DNA of 64,000 nucleotides. Origin: Metabacillus kandeliae (GTDB lineage Bacteria > Bacillota > Bacilli > Bacillales > Bacillaceae). Location: assembly GCF_021166585.1 (NCBI RefSeq), contig NZ_JAJOZE010000002.1, forward strand, positions 186,001-250,000, written 5' to 3'. Below the pieces are notes generated by a model. The model was not told the origin of the DNA. It saw only the letters and a list, made by a program, of their open reading frames with translations, and ran no database searches. Positions 8,014 to 15,722 of this stretch are shown piece by piece. How positions within the stretch are numbered: the first letter of the stretch is position 1; the number at the start of each line of letters is the position of its first letter. The position numbers and the translations under genes were made by a program.

Positions 8014-8525
8014 ATGAAAAAAGCAACGTCCATTGCTTTGTCCTTTGTTCTTGTGACTGGCTTCTGTTTTAACGTTCAACCTGTTGAAGCTAAAACAAAA
8101 ATTAAAGCTTATGCCAGCTGCAAGCTTATGAATGCAGTGTATAAAGGCGGAATTGCCATCTCTTCCAAGGCAAAGAACAAGGGAGGAAAACTTCATTATA
8201 AACAGTACGTTTCCAAAGAACTTTACCTTAAAAATACGGCAAGAGATCGAGACCATGACGGCCTTGCTTGTGAACGCTAATTTCAAGGGTCAAAGCAACC
8301 ACTCTCAGCCTGTCGCTTCTGCCCCTGACTCTCCCGTCTCATCCTTCAGCGATTCTAATTCCAGCTCCAGTTCCAGCAATGATTCCAACCAGTCTGAGCC
8401 GGATTCAGGATGCTAACGTCTATTACAAAAACTTTACTGACGCAAGAGCCGCACCTCTCCGCACAGGCGATCCAGGATATGCGCCTCATTTGAATCGCGA
8501 TGGTGATGGCTTGGCGTGCGAATAG
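8014..8525 (+). pseudogene. Excalibur-domain secreted protein split over three frames
   Basis: Frame 1 (8014-8280) gives an 88-aa product: a signal peptide ending near Val-Glu-Ala, then one excalibur-like domain ending RDRDHDGLACER. Directly after the stop, frame 2 continues as a Ser/Asn-rich linker (to 8416), and frame 3 then encodes a second, classical excalibur domain (NVYYKNFTDARAA ... LNRDGDGLACE, stop at 8523-8525). Two +1 shifts, near 8275 and 8405, would join all three into one two-domain Ca-binding secreted protein. The first part may still be made and exported. AAGGAGGTATCAGATC precedes the start. Confidence 0.7.
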
Positions 8526-8533
8526 CAGCATAT

Positions 8534-8569
8534 AAAAAGCTCGAAGATCCTATCTCCGAGCTCTTTTCT
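8534..8569. terminator. Bidirectional terminator
   Basis: AAAAGCTCG and CGAGCTCTTTT form the stem, with A- and T-runs on either side. It serves the excalibur gene and the convergent DUF1801 gene. Confidence 0.75.
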
Positions 8570-8993
8570 ATATCACTGTATGATTCTCTTTCAAATAGCT
8601 CACAGACTGCCTGATCATATCCTTCAAAACATCCGTATCAATATCCGCCACTTTATTAATGTACACACAAGCTTTCCCTGTCGTATGCTTCCCAAAGTTC
8701 TTCAGCATTGCTTCGCGATTTGGATCCCCTGTGGCAAAGTACAGACTGATTTTCGCTTTTCGCGGAGAAAAGCCAACCAGTGGTGCATCTCCTTCATGTC
8801 CCGATTCATACTTATAATGATAAGCGCCAAACCCAATGATGCTCGATCCCCACATCTTTGGCTTATATCCTGTCGCTTCGGTAAAAAGATCCAACAGCAA
8901 ATAAGCATCTTCCCGCTTTTTGAGGCTATCGACTTTTTCAATAAACTCGATTACACTGCTGTCCGTTTCTTTTGTTTTCAGTTGATATGCCAT
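8568..8993 (-). CDS. DUF1801 domain protein
   Basis: In this 141-aa soluble protein MWGSSIIGFGAYHYKYESGHEGD and LVGFSPRKAKISLYF are diagnostic of DUF1801 (YdhG-like fold). GKHTTGKACVYINKVADID closes the domain. The family is widespread; its role is not settled. GGGGATGGGAAA precedes the ATG. It is a monocistronic unit. Confidence 0.85.
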   Translation of the reverse strand: MAYQLKTKETDSSVIEFIEKVDSLKKREDAYLLLDLFTEATGYKPKMWGSSIIGFGAYHYKYESGHEGDAPLVGFSPRKAKISLYFATGDPNREAMLKNFGKHTTGKACVYINKVADIDTDVLKDMIRQSVSYLKENHTVI

Positions 8994-9113
8994 TTTCCCA
9001 TCCCCCTCTATTTTTCTATCATTTTAAAAGAATTCGTTTAAATCAGGCTCAAACCTTCATTAACATTTATGGTAAAATTAGGTTTATGAGCGTTTTTAAA
9101 AGGAGAAGAATAA

Positions 9114-9842
9114 TTGTTGAACACATCCATTAATTATCCTGATAACCCGATTTCGATCATTGCAACGCTACTGGCCTACTGTGTCATCGCCTATGCTGCT
9201 AACCGAATTTTTCAGTCACAATTTCAGAAGCCGCCAATATGGAAGGCAATGGCCGCGGGATTAGCCGGCCTTTTTGCCATAAATATTAATTTCCCCATTA
9301 TGGGCACTCTTATTGGGCTGCCAATTTTGCCTCTTGGCGCCGGGATTGCCTACTTGTGGCTAAAAAATAGAGAAGGCGGCTGGAGTACCTATCGCCGTTT
9401 CATTTGGCTCGGATTCCTATCCAATTTTCTTTTTCTTGCCTTTTCGCTGCTGGCCTTGGGTCTGTTTCATGTTGTCTATCCAGAGAATAAGCCGTCTACT
9501 TATCTCTCAAATGTGGAGAGAGCTGCTGTTGTTTCAAGCGTTCCTGTGCCGGTAAAATACAGTCTGGATAAAGAAAGCTTATTAAAACAGGTTCATTCTT
9601 TTAAAGAAGAAAAAATCCAAAGTGATTTGTGGTATGAGCAGGCTTCTAAAAGATCAGAAGCTCATCAGCGTTCAGAACGGTTTCCCTTCCTGCTGACAGG
9701 AATGCAAAGCAAATGGGGCAGTAATTTTCAGCCGCTCGTGTTTGTTGAAAAGGATGGAAAGGGCCTTTTGCTAACAAATGGAGGAAAGCAGTACTATTTC
9801 CGTACTGCGGCTTCGATCCTGAAGGAGGACGTTAATAAATGA
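9114..9842 (+). CDS. Hypothetical multi-helix membrane protein
   Basis: This 242-aa protein is predicted to start at TTG 9114 (a second TTG follows at once), 8 bases after AGGAG. About four membrane helices fill residues 13-130 and a soluble domain of ~110 residues follows, ending LLLTNGGKQYYFRTAA, which suggests a beta-sheet module. No family is recognised. It overlaps the next gene by 4 bases (ATGA), so the two products are probably made in step and may act together. Confidence 0.6.
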   Translation: MLNTSINYPDNPISIIATLLAYCVIAYAANRIFQSQFQKPPIWKAMAAGLAGLFAININFPIMGTLIGLPILPLGAGIAYLWLKNREGGWSTYRRFIWLGFLSNFLFLAFSLLALGLFHVVYPENKPSTYLSNVERAAVVSSVPVPVKYSLDKESLLKQVHSFKEEKIQSDLWYEQASKRSEAHQRSERFPFLLTGMQSKWGSNFQPLVFVEKDGKGLLLTNGGKQYYFRTAASILKEDVNK

Positions 9843-10540
9843 AAAAGCCCATGCTTTGGGTTGCTGCAGCAGCCATCTGTGTACTCATCTTGGTTTACTG
9901 GTTCTTCTTTTCACAGCCTGATTCCTTCTTAGAAAAGGATCAAACAGTAGAAAGCATCAACAAGTCCTCTCCAAGGGCATATGCCCGTGAGATACAGGAC
10001 GTTGTTGCGATTGATAACAAGCATATGCTTGTCCCGTATATTTCTAAGCAGAAAAATTATGGGCTTAGTTACTGGGAATGGGAGTTCCATCAGTGGAAAC
10101 TGAAAGGCGTCGAAAATAGTTTGCGGCCAAACATTTGGATGACCGATGTGAATGACCCTTCATCCTATCGGATTGTATGGAATATTGCCCCAGAGCAGAA
10201 ACTGCATTCCTTAGATTTTTACTTGCTGATGAAGAGAGGCTACAGCAGTTCTGCTGACAGGGCAACCTACCAGCCAAAAATCCAAATGAATAAAACCGTT
10301 GCTCTAACGCAAAAATCTTATGGAGCCGTTCCTCTGCCAAAAGAATGGATAGACTTTCTTACTTCCATGCAAAAGCAGAACCCTGACCAGCTTAATAGCA
10401 TCCTGTATCAGGATATTCAGCTTGGCTATATCCCTGACAGGGAATTAAACGAGGAAAACATCCACCCTGAACAATTCTTCGGTTCTTTTACTAATTTACA
10501 GATGTTTCCTTTAATGGAATTGCGAAAAGAAGACCTATAG
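9839..10540 (+). CDS. Hypothetical membrane-anchored protein
   Basis: This 233-aa protein has an N-terminal signal anchor (residues ~5-26) and an extracytoplasmic domain rich in aromatic residues (YWEWEFHQWKLKG). No motif is recognised. It is translationally coupled to the upstream membrane protein and ends before a terminator 80 bases later. It lies just upstream of the type VII effector operon but has its own terminator, so a link to secretion is not shown. Confidence 0.6.
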   Translation: MKKPMLWVAAAAICVLILVYWFFFSQPDSFLEKDQTVESINKSSPRAYAREIQDVVAIDNKHMLVPYISKQKNYGLSYWEWEFHQWKLKGVENSLRPNIWMTDVNDPSSYRIVWNIAPEQKLHSLDFYLLMKRGYSSSADRATYQPKIQMNKTVALTQKSYGAVPLPKEWIDFLTSMQKQNPDQLNSILYQDIQLGYIPDRELNEENIHPEQFFGSFTNLQMFPLMELRKEDL

Positions 10541-10620
10541 CCTTATTCCTTCAACCTGCTTTTCCGATAAATTATGTATTTTTTTCAATTATAGTGCCTA
10601 GGGATCATTAAGAAAATAGA

Positions 10621-10658
10621 AACAGCTGACACAACACTTTGTCTCAGCTGCTTTTTTA
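10621..10658 (+). terminator. Rho-independent terminator
   Basis: CAGCTGA (10623-10629) pairs with TCAGCTG (10644-10650), followed by a T-run. It separates the two hypothetical genes from the type VII operon. The rest of 10541-10838 shows nothing definite. Confidence 0.7.
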
Positions 10659-10838
10659 TTTTCCTGGTTTATTCTGCCTTATCTCCCGGGTATAGTAGCA
10701 AAAAGTGACAAAAGTCCCCTGATATTTCCTTAAATAATGATGATTTTCCCATTCAATCACCCTAATTCCATCCTATATCATAGAATAATGATTGCTAGTT
10801 TCTTCCTATTTCATCAATAAAGGAGGTTTTGTTGGAGA

Positions 10839-11207
10839 ATGTCGTACATATCTATGCTGAATGAAAATCTGCGGGAGGCTGAAGAGAAGCTTTCAAAGCT
10901 TGAAGCTGCCAAACCAAAGCTTGAGGACATTCAGTCTGAATTCAAAGCGAAAGCCCATCTCTGCACAGATCCTGCTCTTTCCGGCAAAACATACAAGGGC
11001 GAACATGCGGATGATTTTGAGGAGATCCGCACTGATTTGAAAGAACGCTATCTTCATATAAGCGACACTCAGCTGGAAGGCACCCTGCAGCAAATAGAAA
11101 AAGAAATCACGAATGCAAAAAACCAAATAGCGATGCTTAAGCAGCAGATAACAGCTGAAGAAGCGAATATCAAAGCTCAGGAAGCAAGAAAAGCAAAAGC
11201 CCAATAA
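10839..11207 (+). CDS. YwqH-like (DUF5082) T7SS accessory protein
   Basis: In this 122-aa protein an N-terminal helix, a short Cys-containing middle (HLCTDPALSGKTYKGEHAD) and a long C-terminal coiled coil (about 70-120) match the DUF5082/YwqH family. In B. subtilis ywqH opens the ywqHIJKL operon. These small helical proteins behave as WXG100-like partners of LXG effectors. ATAAAGGAGG precedes the start. It is the first gene of an apparent operon with the YwqI-like and LXG genes (gaps of 18 and 21 bases). Confidence 0.8.
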   Translation: MSYISMLNENLREAEEKLSKLEAAKPKLEDIQSEFKAKAHLCTDPALSGKTYKGEHADDFEEIRTDLKERYLHISDTQLEGTLQQIEKEITNAKNQIAMLKQQITAEEANIKAQEARKAKAQ

Positions 11208-11225
11208 GAAAGGACGTTCAGCTGT

Positions 11226-11498
11226 ATGAGCGAAGAAATCAAAATAGACTATGGTCCGGTGAGCGATGCCCTCTCTGAGATAAAATCGTCTGCCCAAACG
11301 TTCCGCTCTTCCCTGCCAAAGGATTTTGCCAGCGGAAATCTCTTGGAAGCCGTTAAAAAGATAGAAGCTCTGCACAGCCAGCTTCAGGAATCAGCGGAAG
11401 CTTACAAAAATCTGCTTCTGCAAAACATTGAAGCCACCGAACAATCGGTTCAGGCCATGAAGGAAAAAGATGAGAAGCTTGCCGCTTCAATTAAATAG
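11226..11498 (+). CDS. YwqI/YxiC-like (DUF5344) T7SS accessory protein
   Basis: This 90-aa protein is nearly all helical, with the pattern IKIDYGPVSDALSEIKSSA and a C-terminal EATEQSVQAMKEKDEKLA, as in the YwqI/YxiC family. Its members are encoded next to LXG effectors and probably form a targeting complex with the LXG domain for export through the YukBA/EssC-type machinery. The secretion machinery itself is not in this window. Confidence 0.8.
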   Translation: MSEEIKIDYGPVSDALSEIKSSAQTFRSSLPKDFASGNLLEAVKKIEALHSQLQESAEAYKNLLLQNIEATEQSVQAMKEKDEKLAASIK

Positions 11499-11519
11499 CT
11501 TGATGGAGGTCAGAATTTC

Positions 11520-13082
11520 ATGAAAATATTGGATGCCGACTCTCTGAACCAGGGAATTCAGAATACTTTAAAAGAGATAAAAAGCCAAAAAGAGCAGCTC
11601 AGCAAGCTGTCAAAAAGCATTTCAAGCCTTGAAGGCCTGAGTACAAGCCTGACAGGCAAAGGCGGGCAAGCGATCCGTTCCTATTATGGGGATGTTCATC
11701 AGCCAATCTTATCCTATTATGATTACTTATTCGACGACCTCTCCCAGTTTCTTGATGATATGAAAGCAAGGCTGAGCGACCTCGAATCTGACAAATCCGC
11801 TCATATTCATCAAGGATTTCTGGAGAGCGAACTAAAAAACGGACTGGATAAAACGAAAAACTACACAGCAGACCTGACAGATGAAGCCAATGGAATAATT
11901 GACAGCTTAAGCGGAATTGCCTGGCTTTCGCCTCTTGACGACGGAGAAGTCCTTGATAAAGTGGAAGAAGGAAAGAAACACATCAAAGAAACCATAGAAC
12001 AGCTCAGCGACTTTGACAGCCAAACCTCCTCCTCTCTATCATCATCAGAACAAAACATACATAAATTAAAAAGCTCGATCAATGAAATATCCGGAATGTA
12101 CAAAAGCGGAAAATTATCCGTTGGCAGCTATTCCCCTTCTCAGCTTTCGGAAGCTAAGAAGTATGATGATTTGAAAGGGGATTTGTTTAAAAAGCGAATA
12201 ACCAGCCTGGGTGAAACACTCACTTCTCCGTTTTCCACTTTAAATGAGAACCTTAGCTGGGCAGATAATGCTTTAATCCTTTCCCAATTGGGATCACTAG
12301 GCACAGCAAGCTACTTTTCAAAGCATTTAAAAATACGATATAAAGGCGGAGTAAAACCCAGCCTTCTGGACCGGCTGCGTGGTAGATATAAATTTACAGT
12401 GAGCACAGATCCATCATGGACTTCAAAAGGAAAATACAGCAACAAATGGGCTAAAATGATCCGTAATTTCTTAAAAGCCCCTGAACCGTCAAACCCCTTT
12501 CTTAAGCTGGCTTATAAGTACGGCAGCACGTATCAAAGCCCTGCACATCTGCTTAAGCATGTCATGGGGTATCCGAAAAACTTTAATGGGTGGCTTGATG
12601 GGAAGTCTTTTAAAACTGGACTAAAAGCTAGGATTGAAACTGGATCTAAAGATATTTTAAAAACAGCTATGGATGCAAAAGGATTTAGAAATGCAGCAAA
12701 GCTGGTGCCTGGAGCTGCAACAGCAATTTCCATCATTGGAAACACAGAAGAATTATTCAGTCCAGAGAATGCCAACAAAACTTATGCAGAAAGAGCCGGA
12801 CGCACCTTCGCCGGAATTGCAACGGATATGGCTGCAATTAGTGCAGGGGCAGAAATCGGCGCTATCGCAGGTACAGCGATTGGCGGTCCGGTTGGAACGA
12901 TAGTAGGAGGTGCAGTCGGTGGTTTAGCAGGCGGTATAGCCAGTTCCGTAGTAGGCGACAAAGTTAAGGATATTGGGGAAAAGGTTTTTGGAGAAGGGGA
13001 AAAGCTGGTTAAAAAAGGATACAAAGAATTAAGCAAAGGGGTAGAAAACACCTTTCATTCTATTAAAGGCTGGTTCAACTAA
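11520..13082 (+). CDS. LXG-domain T7SS effector with glycine-zipper C-terminus
   Basis: This protein has 520 aa. Residues ~1-200 form the helical LXG domain (KILDADSLN start; TGKGGQAIRSYYGDVHQPIL). The middle (about 270-400) is basic and aromatic with no known motif. Residues ~425-475 are a long run of small residues with GxxxG spacing (GAIAGTAIGGPVGTIVGGAVG), a glycine zipper that could insert in membranes, followed by an amphipathic tail ending SIKGWFN. No nuclease, deaminase or NADase motif is visible, unlike YwqJ/YeeF-type effectors. Inference: a pore-forming or depolarising antibacterial toxin, comparable in design to LXG protein TelE. The downstream membrane-protein family would then be immunity proteins. 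Confidence 0.8.
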   Translation: MKILDADSLNQGIQNTLKEIKSQKEQLSKLSKSISSLEGLSTSLTGKGGQAIRSYYGDVHQPILSYYDYLFDDLSQFLDDMKARLSDLESDKSAHIHQGFLESELKNGLDKTKNYTADLTDEANGIIDSLSGIAWLSPLDDGEVLDKVEEGKKHIKETIEQLSDFDSQTSSSLSSSEQNIHKLKSSINEISGMYKSGKLSVGSYSPSQLSEAKKYDDLKGDLFKKRITSLGETLTSPFSTLNENLSWADNALILSQLGSLGTASYFSKHLKIRYKGGVKPSLLDRLRGRYKFTVSTDPSWTSKGKYSNKWAKMIRNFLKAPEPSNPFLKLAYKYGSTYQSPAHLLKHVMGYPKNFNGWLDGKSFKTGLKARIETGSKDILKTAMDAKGFRNAAKLVPGAATAISIIGNTEELFSPENANKTYAERAGRTFAGIATDMAAISAGAEIGAIAGTAIGGPVGTIVGGAVGGLAGGIASSVVGDKVKDIGEKVFGEGEKLVKKGYKELSKGVENTFHSIKGWFN

Positions 13083-13109
13083 TGCAGCATCTACTACAAA
13101 AGGAGAGAC

Positions 13110-13451
13110 ATGATGATACCTATTGCAATAATTGAAGTTATTGAACTATGCCTTATCTTAATTTTATGTGCTCAAAATGCCTATGCCTTTGTTATTTTAC
13201 TATTAGGTCAAGTGCAAATTAAATATTATGAATGGGGTATATTTGAAAATCCAGAAAATTTTTTGCAAAAATCCGTGAATTTTTTTCTGAAATTTTTTGT
13301 TGGTGTTGGCCCATATATTTATAAAAAAACTGCCAACCATTCCTGGTTCGTCTCAAAACTTTTATATTTACTTTATTTCTTGCTGTTCGGGATTGTAAGC
13401 ATCATATTTTTCAACATTTTTAGCCATTTAATCAGACTGCTGTCTTATTAA
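13110..13451 (+). CDS. Candidate immunity membrane protein, paralog A
   Basis: This 113-aa protein has three predicted membrane helices. It shares with three neighbours a pattern: Gln-Asn-Ala-Tyr-Ala-Phe in helix 1, LLGQ, KYYE, a Pro-containing loop (NPENF), GVGPYIYKK, HSWF, then a hydrophobic end. AAAAGGAGAGAC precedes ATG. It begins 27 bases after the LXG gene with no terminator between, the usual place for an immunity gene. Strongly AT-rich. It differs most from the other three, so if immunity is specific this copy may be the cognate one; that is inference. Confidence 0.75.
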   Translation: MMIPIAIIEVIELCLILILCAQNAYAFVILLLGQVQIKYYEWGIFENPENFLQKSVNFFLKFFVGVGPYIYKKTANHSWFVSKLLYLLYFLLFGIVSIIFFNIFSHLIRLLSY

Positions 13452-13463
13452 AAGGTTATATTT

Positions 13464-13805
13464 ATGATTCTAGAAGAAGCACCAGAAATTATAAGATTAT
13501 TCATCGTATTCCTTCTATCTGCTCAATGTACAATCGCAGGATGTTTGTTTATATTAGGCAACACTCTCTTGCAATATTATGAAGATGCTTTAGTATCTAA
13601 TCCTAAAAATTGGTTTACCAAATCCTACAATGCTGTCTTTTACATTCTTATGGGTGCCGGATTCTATTTTTACAAAAAGGTACATCAGTATAACTGGATC
13701 ATGAGAAGGCTTTTATTTGTCCCTTGGTTTTTGCTTATGATTATCAGCAGCGTAATCATTTATTTTGTTTTTAAAGGCCTGCTTGGTCTTATGACAGTAC
13801 ATTAA
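13464..13805 (+). CDS. Candidate immunity membrane protein, paralog B
   Basis: This 113-aa protein has the same architecture as paralog A. Shared marks are AQCTIAGCLFILGNTLLQYYE, NPKNW, GAGFYFYKK and YNWIMRRLLF. It follows paralog A by 12 bases with AAAAGGTTATATTT before the ATG. No match to DUF443 (the TspA immunity family of S. aureus) can be claimed, although the arrangement of several copies behind one toxin gene is similar. Confidence 0.75.
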   Translation: MILEEAPEIIRLFIVFLLSAQCTIAGCLFILGNTLLQYYEDALVSNPKNWFTKSYNAVFYILMGAGFYFYKKVHQYNWIMRRLLFVPWFLLMIISSVIIYFVFKGLLGLMTVH

Positions 13806-13822
13806 GTTGATGGGATAATGTA

Positions 13823-14149
13823 ATGGTTCACGATATTATTGCTCTTCTCTTAACTTCTCAATGTGCTTATGCATTTGCTTTATTACTTGTAGGAAATACG
13901 CTACTGGAATACTACGAAATGAGCACTTTTGAAAAACCAAAACACCTAGTGCCTAAAGGATTAAACCTTTTCTTTACATTAGTTTTTGGAATCGGCCCTT
14001 TCTTTTACAAGAGGCTTCAGCACTATTCTTTTATTAAGAGAAAGATCTTGTTTTTATTTATTTTCATGGGAATGGCGGTTCTGAGTTTCCTAGTTTATCT
14101 AGTGCTCAGTTATTTTATCGATCTTATTCTCTCATATCTTTCAATTTGA
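13823..14149 (+). CDS. Candidate immunity membrane protein, paralog C
   Basis: In this 108-aa three-helix protein SQCAYAFALLLVGNTLLEYYE, EKPKH, GIGPFFYKRLQHYSFIKRK follow the family pattern closely. It starts 17 bases after paralog B with a weak ribosome site (GATGGGATAATGTA), which may lower its expression. Its stop overlaps the ribosome site region of the next gene, so all belong to one transcript. Confidence 0.75.
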   Translation: MVHDIIALLLTSQCAYAFALLLVGNTLLEYYEMSTFEKPKHLVPKGLNLFFTLVFGIGPFFYKRLQHYSFIKRKILFLFIFMGMAVLSFLVYLVLSYFIDLILSYLSI

Positions 14150-14163
14150 AAGGAGCGTATCAT

Positions 14164-14967
14164 ATGGATTTCCAATTCACCTGCACAACAGAAGAACTGG
14201 CTGTGCTCGCCTCCCTTAGCGGCTATCCTGAATTTGCTAAAGGAATTGCGGCAGCGTCCTACAGTGAACGGACGGAAGCAGAATGGAATGTAGCTACAGA
14301 TGTAACAATCCCGCACCTGATCATGAAAGGGATTTGGAACGAAGAAAGAGAAGCAAACGGATTGAATCCTTTAACAGATAATATGCAGGAATTTATTAAG
14401 GCTTACGCTGAATCCCGAAGAATGATCCGCTGCTCCAACCCTCTATACAGCAGCTCATTCGTGTTTCATAAAGTTCAGCAAAACACTTGGCTCGTTCATA
14501 GCATCTATAAAGATATCATTCACGACTTTTCTTTCGCTGAAGCTGAGGAGATTCCCCGCCTTATTAAAGAGTATTACAATTTCGAAATAACAGGCGACCA
14601 CTCTTCTTCTTCTTTCTCGCTGACCGATGCGGAATTTGATGCCTTAAGCCAGGCAGAAAATGCAGAACAAGTCCTGAATGGCAGGGAATTTTCAGAGCAG
14701 CACAAAAGCGCTTATCACAAATTCACTGCGGATCTAAAAGAAAATAACTGGTCCTTGTTCAATATCTCAAATTTTGTTCTTGCCGAAAGCGAAGAAGATA
14801 CATACCTCGAAAATATAATCTTTTTTCTTCCTTCTGATAATGGCGTATGGATTGCCGAATATACGGAGGATCCGGCCTATCCTGTAGCGGTTACCCTGGA
14901 GCAGGCAGAAGAATGGACACAGCGGGTGAATGGTGTAGGGTTTATTGCAGCAAATACTGCTGAGTAG
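14164..14967 (+). CDS. Putative EspG-like T7SS chaperone or accessory protein
   Basis: This 267-aa protein starts at ATG 14164, 8 bases after GAAAGGAG (an in-frame start at 14146 overlaps the previous stop). It is a soluble alpha/beta protein with two similar halves: FTCTTEELAVLASLSGYPEF near the N-terminus and FSLTDAEFDALSQA at ~165. Openings of this form resemble EspG-type ESX chaperones, which bind secreted substrates. That assignment is from pattern memory and is tentative. Its place inside the LXG/immunity operon supports a role with the effector, either before export or in protection. Confidence 0.5.
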   Translation: MDFQFTCTTEELAVLASLSGYPEFAKGIAAASYSERTEAEWNVATDVTIPHLIMKGIWNEEREANGLNPLTDNMQEFIKAYAESRRMIRCSNPLYSSSFVFHKVQQNTWLVHSIYKDIIHDFSFAEAEEIPRLIKEYYNFEITGDHSSSSFSLTDAEFDALSQAENAEQVLNGREFSEQHKSAYHKFTADLKENNWSLFNISNFVLAESEEDTYLENIIFFLPSDNGVWIAEYTEDPAYPVAVTLEQAEEWTQRVNGVGFIAANTAE

Positions 14968-14976
14968 GCGAACAGG

Positions 14977-15003
14977 CTGCAGGTGCCTCCTGCAGTTTTT
15001 TTC
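14977..15003 (+). terminator. Rho-independent terminator inside the T7SS cassette
   Basis: CTGCAGG pairs with CCTGCAG, then a T-run. It ends the main operon and leaves the fourth paralog to internal read-through or its own promoter. Confidence 0.75.
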
Positions 15004-15047
15004 AATGGAGGAAACATATTAGGAGCTATATTAGAGGAGTTCAAACC

Positions 15048-15380
15048 ATGAAAGAAATAGCAGAATTAACTAAGATGATCATCCTGTTTGTTCTCATTGT
15101 TCAATGTACATATGCTTTTTGCCTTTTCCTATTAGGGAACATTTTATTTAGGCAATTTGAGAATGGTATGATAAAACAGCCGAAAAATGGTTTGTTTAAA
15201 GCCTGGAATGCTGCTCTTTTTTTACTTTTTGGGATTGGCCCCTTTTTTTATAGTAAGCTATTGCATCATAACTGGATTGTGAGAAGACTATTCCTGCTGA
15301 TGATTATTTTTCTAATGGTCGCTGCTGCAGAAATTTTCTACCTTGTAATGGGGTCATTTATCCGGGTGTTTTTGAGTTGA
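15048..15380 (+). CDS. Candidate immunity membrane protein, paralog D
   Basis: This 110-aa protein has three membrane helices. VQCTYAFCLFLLGNILFRQFE, QPKNG, GIGPFFYSKLLHHNWIVRRLF match paralogs B and C. TTAGAGGAGTTCAAACC precedes the ATG. It lies beyond the operon terminator, so it may be expressed apart from the toxin, as expected for a stand-alone copy that protects against toxins of other strains. That is inference. It has no other resemblance that I recognise. Confidence 0.75.
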   Translation: MKEIAELTKMIILFVLIVQCTYAFCLFLLGNILFRQFENGMIKQPKNGLFKAWNAALFLLFGIGPFFYSKLLHHNWIVRRLFLLMIIFLMVAAAEIFYLVMGSFIRVFLS

Positions 15381-15436
15381 TTTCACCGAGGTAATCCTAT
15401 TCCTCAGTGTGCAGGAGTCACCTGCACACCCACTAA

Positions 15437-15622
15437 TTAAAAAAACTTCCGGCATTTCGAACAGAAAGGTGCTCCTTCCCCTCGCCTTACCTGTTGCTTG
15501 CAGCTAGGGCAAGTTACAGAGGCACTTTGTCTGGATTCTCCTTCTTCTATGGAGATAACTGTATATTTTGCCCGAAGCCAAATAAAGAACCCTGCCAGAA
15601 TCAATGTAATCAGCATGTACAT
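15437..15622 (-). CDS. Small membrane protein with zinc ribbon
   Basis: In this 61-aa protein an N-terminal membrane helix (residues 3-17) is followed by a short linker and a C-terminal CPSC...CSKC ribbon (about 38-57) that should bind one zinc. AGGAGATCTCTT precedes the ATG. Such short anchored ribbons are common in Bacillus and of unknown role. A hairpin (GTGCAGG/CCTGCAC, 15410-15427) lies just after its stop but without a T-run on this strand. Confidence 0.65.
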   Translation of the reverse strand: MYMLITLILAGFFIWLRAKYTVISIEEGESRQSASVTCPSCKQQVRRGEGAPFCSKCRKFF

Positions 15623-15693
15623 AAGAGATCTCCTATTCTAATAAAATGTAAGTATATTCAATATTATACCATTATATGGTTTTGTAATATACT

Positions 15694-15720
15694 AAAAAAG
15701 AGCAGTTCACCTGCTCTTTA
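15694..15720 (-). terminator. Terminator for the STM3941-like gene
   Basis: AAGAGCAG/CTGCTCTT stem with a T-run on the minus strand. It lies 3 to 29 bases after the STM3941-like stop. Confidence 0.75.
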
Positions 15721-15722
15721 TG

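Noticed and set aside
10893..11375. 160-residue antisense frame across the T7SS accessory genes
   Set aside because: It lies opposite two well-supported genes and has no start signal or family resemblance.
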